Below, one piece after another: positions 23,601 through 33,700 of a DNA stretch of 53,105 bases. Positions within the stretch are counted from its first letter, which is position 1. Every line of letters starts with the position of its first letter. The translations under genes were made by a program, and so were the position numbers. This DNA is from Zygnema cylindricum (taxonomy: Eukaryota; Streptophyta; Zygnematophyceae; Zygnematales; Zygnemataceae): NCBI GenBank assembly GCA_037447655.1, contig JBBHKE010002682.1, forward strand, positions 177,034 through 230,138, read 5' to 3'. A model generated the notes under the pieces. It saw only the letters and a list, made by a program, of their open reading frames with translations, was not told the origin of the DNA and made no database searches.

Positions 23601-26600
23601 CGCTGGAAAATGGAGCAGCCGTGCAAAACTCGGCTACATGGTCGGATATTCGAACGAATCAAAGGCATACCGAATTTGGCTAATCCAGGAACGCCAAGTT
23701 ACACTCAGCCGCGATGTCACATTCGATGAAACTCCCTTGTTACACAAACTCCTTTATCCCTCTCCTCCTTCCCTTTCCCCTTCCGTTTACACCTCGCCTC
23801 CTCCAACAGCCCCAGTTTCAGTAATATCCTCCACATATCTCTCTAATCCCCCTGTTCTTGCCTCTCCTCTCACTATTTCCTCCCCTTCCCTTACCCGAAC
23901 CTCATCTACTCCTTCCCCTTCATCAAACTCCCTACCTCTTCAAAGGACACTCTCTGATCCCTACTCCCTCTCTCCCATCCGCCCACATGAGCCTTCTTAC
24001 GTTATTCCCCGTGTCCTTCCAAAAACACCTTTGCCCGTTCAGCCCGCTGGCCTCCGGAAAAGTGCAAGAATTGAAGCTAGGCGCGTCACTCATGGTGTTG
24101 CAAATATTGCCACTTTTGATGTCCCTCCAACCTTTGCTGTGGCCATGGCAGGCCCGAATGCCGCGGAGTGGAAAGCGGCTACAGATGCGGAATTCTTGTC
24201 TCTCCAAAAAAATAAAACTTGGGAGCTTACACCCCTCCCCAAAGATCGAAAAGTCATCGGCTCTAAATGGGTGTTTAGAGTCAAAACAAAATCTGACGGA
24301 ACCCTAGATCGGTTCAAAGCCAGATTTGTTGCAAAGGGATTTCTTCAAAAAGAAGGGCTCGACTTTACGGAGACTTATGCACCTGTGGCCAAATTCGCCT
24401 CCATCCGCATCCTTCTATCTCTCGCCGCCTCTCAAGACTGGCACGTCTATCAGATGGATGTGCAAACGGCGTTTCTCTATGGCGCCCTCAAGGAAGAAAT
24501 ATTTGCCCACCAACCCGAAGGTTACATCTCCCCGGGAAATGAGCATCTCGTCTGTCGCCTCCTCAAATCTCTTTACGGCTTGAAGCAAGCCCCTCGCGTT
24601 TGGAGTGAACACCTTGAAGCCATTCTCATACGTGAAGGCTTCTGTAAGCTTGCAGCTGATTTTGGTATATTCTTCAAAGGTAAAGACGATTCCCTTTTAA
24701 TCATCATCATTTACGTCGATGATCTAATTCTCTCTAGTCCCTCTCTGTCTGCAATTCTGCACGTCAAAAGCATGCTTAACTCTTACTTTGCAATGACAGA
24801 TTTAGGGGAATTGGAATTTTGCCTTGGAATTTTAGTAACCCGTGATCGTCTTACCAAAACCCTTTACCTCTCTCAAGAAAAGTATATCTCTGAGGTCCTA
24901 GAAAGGTTTTCTATGTCAAACTGCACTCCTGTCTCCACTCCTTTAGATGCAAACACAAAACTTGCTTCCAACTCTGGTGGGCCTGTCCACGGAGACATCC
25001 ATGACCTATATAGATCCATGGTCGACAGCCTAATGTATGCCATGACTGGCACTAGGCCAGACATTGCTGTTGCAGTCGGGCAGCTTAGTCAATTTGTTTC
25101 TAACCCAACCCTTGAGCACCTCCTTGCGGCTAAGCGAGTCCTCTGCTATCTGCAAGGCACCAAAACCCTACGCCTTACCTTCTCCGGTGGCAACTCTCCT
25201 ACCCTCATTGGCTTTTGCGATGCGGACTGGGGGGGAGATCTCGACACCCGCCGCTCTACCTCTGGTGTATGCTTCTCACTCGGAGGAGCTCTCGTCTCCT
25301 GGGCCTCCAAAAAACAACCTACTGTTGCCCTCTCCTCAACTGAGGCTGAATATATGACAGCGACACATGCTGCCAAGGAAGCGATCTGGCTTCGATCTCT
25401 CCTTGCAAACCTTCTATTTCCCCAAACTTCCCCAACTCAGATATTTTGTGACTCACAAGGCGCCCTCGCTCTAATGAGTAACCCGGTTCATCACCGACGA
25501 ACCAAGCACATAGACATCCAGTTTCACTTTACACGGGAAACTATCGCGACTGGAATTCTCACCTTTCAACGACACTAATTTGGGTTCTTAAAATTTTGAT
25601 TTTTTTCCTCAAATAGGATACATGATTTTATTTTTTCCTTGACGTTAATTAAGGTACCGTACAAAATAGCGTAAAGGACGAATTACAATAATATCTAAAT
25701 AGTGTGGTGTACGGTTGATGTCAAACCGTACAAATGTACCTTTTCAAGTGAAAATTTTACAAAAAATGAGTTAAATCAGACGCGCACGCATAGGATCGTG
25801 CGCTAAAAAAACGGGATTGTTCTGACACGTAAATTAGTCTTACATGTACGGATATTTAAATTTCACGACGGCGTAATAACGATGCGCGGTGTATCGCGAC
25901 TGGAATTCTCACCTTTCAATACTGCCAGACTTCTCTCCAGATGGCGGACTTCCTTACCAAGTCTCTCCATCGACCTCAGTTCAAATTGCACCGAGCGTCT
26001 GCCGGTCTTACCTTCTAACAAAGAGGGGGGGTGTTAGAAGAGTAGTCTTTGATAGGAGTTAATGTTTCTGTTCAATAGCGAAATTCTGAATTCTGTCATC
26101 TAGAATTTCGCTATTCAGAATTCTGCAGTCTGTGCAGTCTGTCCTAGTATCTAGGATTTCAGTATTTCGGTCTTTCTCTGTTTTGCAATCAATGTACTTT
26201 CACGTAATTAGATTCTGGTCAAGATCTGGTTATAAATCTTGACCCTGGCTCTTGACCGAAAGGTCAAATGCCCCTTCAAAATAGGAAAGTACGTTTCAGT
26301 CCTTGAGAGGGTACTCTCAAGATATTTTCTCTATTTAGCTTGTCTTTTTCTAATGTTTTGTATCAGTTTTGAAATCATTAATCAATACAGAGCATTCTGT
26401 CTGTTCCCATTCTTTCCACTCTATTTGCTACTATGGCTTCACCTTTCACACCAATTGGTGGTCTCCAATCATAAACCGAACCCGTGTGCACAGAGAAAAG
26501 ATGTTTTCAGTGAAAAAAACATTAACACTATAAGCGATTCACGGTGTAGTATGTTACAGGTTTAGGTAAATTGCAAGTTGAGTTTTATCATAAGCATGGA

Positions 26601-29600
26601 AGTTGAAAAGGGAATCCAGAGTTTCATCAACAAGTGGACATTGATTGAAAATGTCTGTTAGAATCGGCGATATTCAACTAATCGCTAGGGCGCCAAAGTG
26701 TTAACTTTGGAAAATGGCCAAGCCGGGGTTCGAACCCGGGACCTGTGTGAACCGTACACTAGCTCTACCAACTGAGCTACCCGGCCGATGTGTACGCAAG
26801 CGCCAAATACCGAATTTATACGGCGATGAGCGGCGCACTGGCGAACCAGCTTACAGCGCAATACACACGTGTGGAGTCCAAAGTGGACAATTCTCCAACA
26901 CGCCCCCTCACGATGTACTCCATCTCGTGTGGCTTGCCATCGCCCCCTGGCTTCGATACCATGTTAGAAAGAGTTTAAATGATGTTGAAAGCATCAATAT
27001 GAAAAAGAATGAGAGAAAATTGATTCCAAAAGAAAAAAAGGTTGGAAAAGAAAATGGCCCAATGGTCTAACGGTTATTCGTTTATGGTTTGTGGTTTCTA
27101 GATGTAAGGATGGAAAGAGTTGTGTTAAAGAAAACAACAACCGTTAAATGTAAAGAAAGTTAAAAAAAAAAAAATGATGTGAAAAAGACATAGACACTAT
27201 TGGGGAAGATGAGAGAATTAAAGTGTTATACATAAAGAAGATGATTGAAAGGGGTTAAAGGAATTATAAACGTAGTCAATGTGAGAAAAAATGGAAGTGA
27301 TAGAAAAATGATTCCAAAAAAAAAGGCCTTTATAAAGGCTAGGTGAGAAGGTGGATGGTAACAAGAGAATTTAATGAAAATCAAGAATGTCACAAAAAAA
27401 TGGAAAGCATATAGAGATTTTAGTGAATGCAAAAAAGGTATTTCACAATTATAGAGACTAAGTGAAAAGGTAGTCCATGAATAGGGAATTATATAGAGTT
27501 GGAAGTGGGAATTTCACAACTAAAAATGTATGTTAATACTCCCTCTCATTTCTAATAGTGAAAAATGAAAGATTGAAAGAGTAAGAGAAAATAACAAGGG
27601 AAGAACAAAAAAATGGTAATGCGTCCAACACTGTAAGTATGGGAGAGTATAAAGGATGTGACAAACTTTGTTATGATTAATGGTGTTCGGAAGGTTACCA
27701 GAAGAGAAAATAAAGGAAAATTTGTCAATAAAAGCAAGATAGAAAGAGAAAAATTTGGTGAAGATTGTAAAAATAAAAAGAAATGCTCAATGGGAGGACA
27801 AAAATTTGGGGGAATAGAAAAGTCCCAAAAAGAGGGACAAAACAATAGTGGTTGGTGGGAGGAGAAAATGGAGGTGTTGGAAATTTGGAAGAGAAATGAA
27901 AAGTCCTTCCGATGCTCCAATGAACCGAAAAAAAGAAAAAATCTTCCATGATTCAAAGAGAGGAGGTAAATTAATATTTGCGTAGGAGAAAAAATTAAAG
28001 GTGAAATGCAAGAACTACAAGATGGAAATAGAAAGAGTGGAGAAAAACGATGTGAAAAACACCACACAATGGTGATGGAAAATTGAAAAATGAGAAAGTT
28101 AAAGCAAGTGACATAAGTTGATGAACATGATATAATCGGCGATATTCAACTAATCGCTAGGGCGCCAAAGTGTTAACTTTGGAAAATGGCCAAGCCGGGG
28201 TTCGAACCCGGGACCTGTGTGAACCGTACACTAGCTCTACCAACTGAGCTACCCGGCCGATGTGTACGCAAGCGCCAAATACCGAATTTATACGGCATGA
28301 GCGGCGCACTGGCGAACCAGCTTACAGTGCGATACACACGTGTGGAGTCCAAAGTGGACAATTCTCCAACAATGTCAAGATACAAATTTGAGATAGATGT
28401 AAGGGAGTGGGAGAAGCAGAGAAAAAAGGAGAGGAAGGAGAGAGGAAGAAGGAGAGGGAGAAGGAGAAAGAATAAGGAGGAGAAGGAGAATGAGAACGAG
28501 AAAGGGAGAAGGAGAGGAAACGGAGAGAGGGAGAGGAGAGGGTGAGGGAGAAAGTGGGGGAGGAGGAGAGGGAGAGACGTAGAGAGAGAGAGGAAGAAAA
28601 GGAGAAAGAGAGGGCGGAGATGGAGGAGGAGAGAGGAGTAGAGAGGGTGAGGGAAAGGGAGAAGGAGAAGGAAGAGGGAGAAGGAGAAGGAGAAAGGAGT
28701 AGGAGTAGGAAAAAGGGAGAGAGCGAGGGGAGAGGACAAGGAGGAGGAGGAGGAGGAGGCGGAGAGAGGCCCTCTAACCTCTATACTTGTTTTTAAATAG
28801 GTGGAGGCCAAATCGTACGACCGAATCTCACAAAGAGCCTCCGCCACTTTATCATTCCACTACCAACGCAAAATCAAAAAAAAAAAAAAAAAAAAAACAT
28901 AACATCTTGAAGGTTTTTCTTGATTTAAAAACAGGTTTTAAAGTCTCCTCCCTTCCACATTCACTTTCCCCTTAACATGGGAAAGTGAACGTATGGGAGG
29001 GGAAGGGGGAGGGGGAGGGGGAAAGTGAACGTATGGGAGGGGAAGGGGGAGGGGGAGGGGGAAGGGAAAGGGGGAGGGGGAGGGAGAGGGGGAGGGGGGG
29101 GGAGCGTGAGGGAAAGGGAGTTGGTGTAGGAGGTGATGCAAAAAGGAATGAAAAAATGGAAGAAAAGGAGATTAAGAGAAAGGAAAAACATGGAGCAAGA
29201 AAAAGTTTGGAGGAAAAGAAAAGTAAAGAAGAATACAACAAGAGAATTAAAGGGGAGGGAAAACGTCTTTGATAAAGGATTGAAGTGTTTTTTTTGTAGA
29301 AGAATAGAAAGGGACAAACGACCCTACAAGTAAACAGAAAAGACAAGAAGTCAACAGAAAAAGACAAAAGGACAACATGAAAAGACAAAAAGATAACATG
29401 AAAAGACAAGAATACAGGAAAAGATAAGAAGTCAACAGGAAAAGACAAGGAGCCAACATGAAAGGACAAGAAGTCAACAGGAAAAGACAAGAATGGACTA
29501 GTACCGGTCTGCTGTCCAGTCAAAAAGGGGCGACAGACAAAAAGAGACGAAAGAGAAGTTTGAAAAGTACAAAACAAAGCTACAGGGATTAAGGGCGAGG

Positions 29601-30436
29601 TTTTATCAGAATATGAAGCTTTTAGCCACACTGTCCAGACATAATAGTTAGGGATCCTTTCTTTTTTCTATAGGGTTATTTTTAGGGTTTTTAGATTTCA
29701 CAAGGGTTTTCCAGGGTTTATTAGGGTTTTTAACCGGCTTTCTAGGCATTTTCTAGAATTTTAGGGTTTTCCATAAATGTTAATATATCGACAGCATATA
29801 ATAGAGCAATATTTTCCAATGGAGGTTCCCCATAGAGGTAAGCGGTTGTGGCTCAGAAAAGATAAAAAGAACGGTACGCAGGCGTTTGTCAGGTGCCTAC
29901 GTGACAAGAACGACAGCTAAGCGACACTAAAAACAATGATTTGCTCTAAAATACTAATCATGATAAAAAGAAAGTACATCAACGGAATCAACGTAATAGT
30001 GTAGCAAGGTACAAATGAATTGAAGTATGAACTACATTACGATGCCTTTTTGACTTAAAAAGAGGTGACTAGTGCAAATAGAAATGTAGGTTTCACAATA
30101 TCAACAACTAGAAATGTACTTCACCGGAGGAAGAGGGAGAGGGAGAGAGAGAGAGGGAGATCAGTATTAAGAACTCTACCTGTGCCAGAGTACGATTGAA
30201 AGGATGCAAAATTGTTGCAATTCGAGAGAGAGAGGATCTTAACAGATGCACACACTCTTTTTCAACACCTTTCCCCATTTGTAAATCTTCCTCCCTCCCT
30301 TTCCCTTTTTGGTATCCAGTTTTGCAACTGCCTTTCAAGAATTTCTTTAAATATCTGTTTAAAAAAAAAACACAATTCTCAACAATTAGTCTAAGAAGAA
30401 CGAAACCAATAGGAAGTCAGATAGGAGAGAGAGGGG

Positions 30437-30468
<32 letters not shown>

Positions 30469-30680
30469 GGGGGGGGAGAGAGAGAGACCGGGAGGGAGAG
30501 GGAGAGAGAGTGGGAGAGAGTATATGCTATGGATGGTTGATAGAAATTGTAGAGGGGAGAAAGAGAGACAAAATCAACCACCAATTTCTTTAACAAAAAA
30601 CAATTTATGTTATAATTTACAACTTAATTCAATTTGAGTTATTTTCTTTAGTCATTCCAAATGCTATTCGGAATTAAAAA

Positions 30681-30750
<70 letters not shown>

Positions 30751-33700
30751 CCCCAACATTTTCAAAGGTCTAAATTTTAATGTTTTGAGTCTACACTTTC
30801 CTTTCACTTTCATTTTACGTCAAAAATCGACAATATTGGATTTCGATTATTTTGTACGGAATGGGAAGAGAAAGGAAGCAGGGAAGTGAAGGGAAGCAGG
30901 GAAGGGAAGCAGAGGAAAGAGAAAGCAAAAAAGGGAAGGGAAGGGAAGAGAAAAAAAAAACAAAAAACGATCGATATCCAAAAATAACTCACTCCTTAAG
31001 TTGAAATGTTGCCTCCTCCTCCTCCAATTTGACCCTTGTCAGATTTACCTCCTTTTGACAAGAGCTACATTTTCCCACGTTAGCTTTTTTTTTTACATAC
31101 AGAACTGTATTATTACAACTCTTATCTGTGTTTATTAGTTTCTTTCGATTAATAAATCCTAGCTCACTAACAGGAACCGATTCTTCCCCTTTACAAAAAC
31201 TGTTACACGAATGTTCTCCATTTGTATAACCTTCACCTTTTTGACCTTTACCCTTATCCTTTTTATCTTTACTTTTATCTTTTTGACCTTTATCTTTCTC
31301 TATTTGACAATTATCCTCCCTCCCCTCCCTCTTCACTTCCGAGTCTCCTTGTATTTCTACTGTATCACTTTTTTTATTCCTTAGTAACTGGAGTTTCCCA
31401 AAAAAATCACCGGTTTTCTCCTCCGAAAAATATCCCAAATCTTCCTCAATTGTGTTTGGACCAAGAACTACTCCCAAACATTTGGGGCTGGAACATCGAT
31501 AACCCCATAAAGAAAGATCAATCTCCCTCGTATTCTCACATGAAAAACATTTACAATAAAATCCCCAGTTTTCAAATAACTTTTTCCGTCTTTCAGCTGC
31601 GGTCTCCTCTCCCTTCTGCAAATCCCCACGGTTCAAAATCTTCAAAAACCTTTGAAGTTTAAACTTTTTCAAAATACATCTTAAAAACCAGAAAGCAAAG
31701 TAGAATTATAGCGCACAACACTAAATCGTTGCTTTCATTCTTCAACATTATTACTTTACTGCTGTTTATCTCAAACATCCATCTCATTAATCGGAAAAGG
31801 TAGTATTATATTGTACAACAGTTAATTATTGCTTATAATCTTCTACAATATTGCTTTACTAGAGCTTACCTCAAAAATCCATCTCAAAACCGGAAAACAA
31901 AGTTAAATTATAATCTATGACACTAAATTATTGCTTATATTCTTCAACACTATTATTTTACTGCAGCTTATGTCTAAAAATAGACGATATATGTAGTACA
32001 AGCATTGATTTAGTATAAAATTAATGTAATCTTTTGTGATTGAACAACTGAGAGTGTTTCCTGAATTATTCGAAACCTGCTTTAATCTAATAAGCAATAA
32101 TATTGATGTTTTAGAAGACAATGATTTAGTGTTGTACTATAAGCACTAATTAAGCAAAAATGTTGAAGAATATAAGCAATAATCCGGTGTTGTAGAGGAT
32201 AGTTTTAATTTACTATCTGGTTTCTGCAATGATACATTACTACTGCTTATATTATACAACATTGTATCATAGCTTAAATTCTACAACATGCTACTTTTGC
32301 AAATATCCTATAACATAGGACTATTGCTTGTATTCGATAACATTATCTTATTTCACGTTTCTACAACATTATATTACTCTACAAGCTATTGCTTATAATC
32401 CACAAACTTCTCGTGTTTTGTATATTCTACAACATCACATTATTGCTTGTTTTATACAACATCATTCTCCCTTAAAGAAGTCCGGAAACATGAAGCCAAA
32501 AAAAAACAGGAAAGTTAACATCAGAATGGGTAAAGAATCAAACGCCTCCTTGTGGAAAAATTCTGTAAGAAGACAAACCAAAAGTTTTGAGAGATAAAGA
32601 CGTGCCTGAGGTCCATAGCTTATTTCTAGGGCGATACCAGGAGGTACTTTTTGTACATTTCGGACAAAAATTGCTCGATTCTTGAAACTTGCGAAAGAAT
32701 TTGGACTGCAAGAGTGGTTTAAAAAACTGGCTGTCGAGTAGAGAGCAATGCCAATACTTTCCTGCAACAGAGAAATCCGAAAAAAGAAAAACTTCAATAT
32801 TTCCGTTTAGCAGCCTTCCCATTGGATCTTTCGTTCCTTTCTTAAAAAGAAAAAAGTATTGATGGGTACCAGCAACTCTTTCTTTTCTTTCTTTCTTAAG
32901 TAGAAATCTGGAGCGCTTTTTTCTCATGTAAACTGTCCAGTTTTGAATAAAACTGTCGATGTACGCTATATAGTGTGTATCATAAACAGTCTAGAATCTA
33001 TTGGACAACAGTAAAATATGTCCTAAATGACTAAGTAGATAACTCCTATTCCTTTTTGAGATTACATGCATACTAAACGTTGTGTAGATTGTTAAAAAGG
33101 ACATGAAAAACAGCGTGGTACCTCGTGATTCGCTATTAACGTTAAGAAATATATAGCCTGGGGTTTAATTTATTGTTACTGATTCTAATGGTATAATCTC
33201 TTCATTATGTAGTGTAAACGAGGGACATGAAAAGAACATCTATTAAGACATAAAAAATAAAGAAATTTTAAATAAAATAGCCACATTTCTATGTACTCAA
33301 AGAATTGAAAAGTGGAATGCCTCGACATATGGTTATGGCCTCCAATGTTTATTTCAGATTTCTACCTCCAGATTTCTCTACTTTTGATTGTTGCCAATAT
33401 CTACCGCAGATTTCTACATCATTATTTCATCACTTTTTGTGGTTTCGAGTGTTTATTTCCTGTTACAACTTCATAATTTCTTCATTTTGTGGTTTCCAGG
33501 GTTTTAGTTCAGATTTCTGCCTCATCATGATTTCTTCATCTGTGGTTTTCAGTGTTTATTTCATCAATTTTACCGAATTGTTTTTTTATTTTCACACACC
33601 TCCTTGTGAGACTCCATGGCCGGCACAATCTCCGTTGGCCTCAGTTTTTCTGCACCAACGGTAACCCTAATTTGGTTTCCGATATCCTCACTAAATGGGG

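Larger units (their letters stand above)
21002..26450 (+). mobile_element. Ty1/copia LTR retrotransposon, nearly complete, young
   Basis: 5' LTR 21002-21411 (410 bp), 3' LTR 26032-26450 (419 bp), both starting TGTTAGAAGAG and ending CACCTTTCACA. The target duplication is CCAAT (20997-21001, 26451-26455). By eye the LTRs differ by a 9-bp tandem duplication in the 3' copy and very few substitutions, so insertion is recent. The primer-binding site follows the 5' LTR at once and reads GGTTATGGGCCC, complementary to the anticodon arm of initiator-Met tRNA as in Drosophila copia. The polypurine tract AAAGAGGGGGGG ends at 26031. It lies antisense inside the last intron of the TPR-SET-MYND gene and is interrupted by a 350-bp insertion near the end of its coding region. 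Confidence 0.97.
20891..26549. mobile_element. Foldback MITE split by the copia insertion
   Basis: Left half 20891-21001 and right half 26456-26549 together make a roughly 205-bp hairpin element. The 27-bp ends are perfect inverted copies beginning CACCGTGAATCGCTTATAG. Internal blocks also mirror each other (AAAACATCTTTTC on the left, GAAAAGATGTTTT on the right). It belongs to the same family as 564-789. Copia landed at its centre, duplicating CCAAT. The left outer bases are eroded, so its own target duplication is not readable. Confidence 0.85.
26656..28371 (-). mobile_element. Miniature LTR element (TRIM-like) with tRNA-like units in its LTRs
   Basis: Read on the minus strand: 5' LTR 28371-26962, a 61-bp internal region 26961-26901, 3' LTR 26900-26656. 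Both LTRs begin TGTTGGAGAATTGTCCAC and end TCTAACA. The internal region is only a primer-binding site (TGGTATCGAAGCCAGG, close to the initiator-Met tRNA type) and a polypurine tract (GTGAGGGGGCG). The 5-bp target duplication ATGTC (26651-26655, 28372-28376) proves that the two LTRs and the interval form one insertion. There is no coding capacity, as in TRIMs. The first 238 or so bases of the LTRs match at about 98-99%. The 5' LTR carries about 1.17 kb of extra purine-rich DNA just before its TCTAACA end. It lies in the sense orientation within the last intron of the TPR-SET-MYND gene. Confidence 0.9.

Noticed and set aside
26590-26655. Candidate last exon of the TPR-SET-MYND gene just 3' of the miniature element
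   Set aside because: The frame after the CAG lacks SMYD C-terminal sequence, whereas 20808-20641 fits it exactly in phase and content.
27058-27112. Second tRNA-like D arm (TGGTCTAACGGTTA) in the extra LTR segment
   Set aside because: No acceptor pairing, anticodon arm or clear box B follows; chance resemblance is likely.
27552-28067. 171-codon Phe/Leu/Ser frame on the minus strand
   Set aside because: Lies in the purine-rich extra segment of the miniature element's 5' LTR; the composition explains it.
28972-29631. 219-codon Pro/Leu/Phe frame on the minus strand
   Set aside because: Formed by G-rich and GA-rich tandem repeats in an intron between two well-supported exons.
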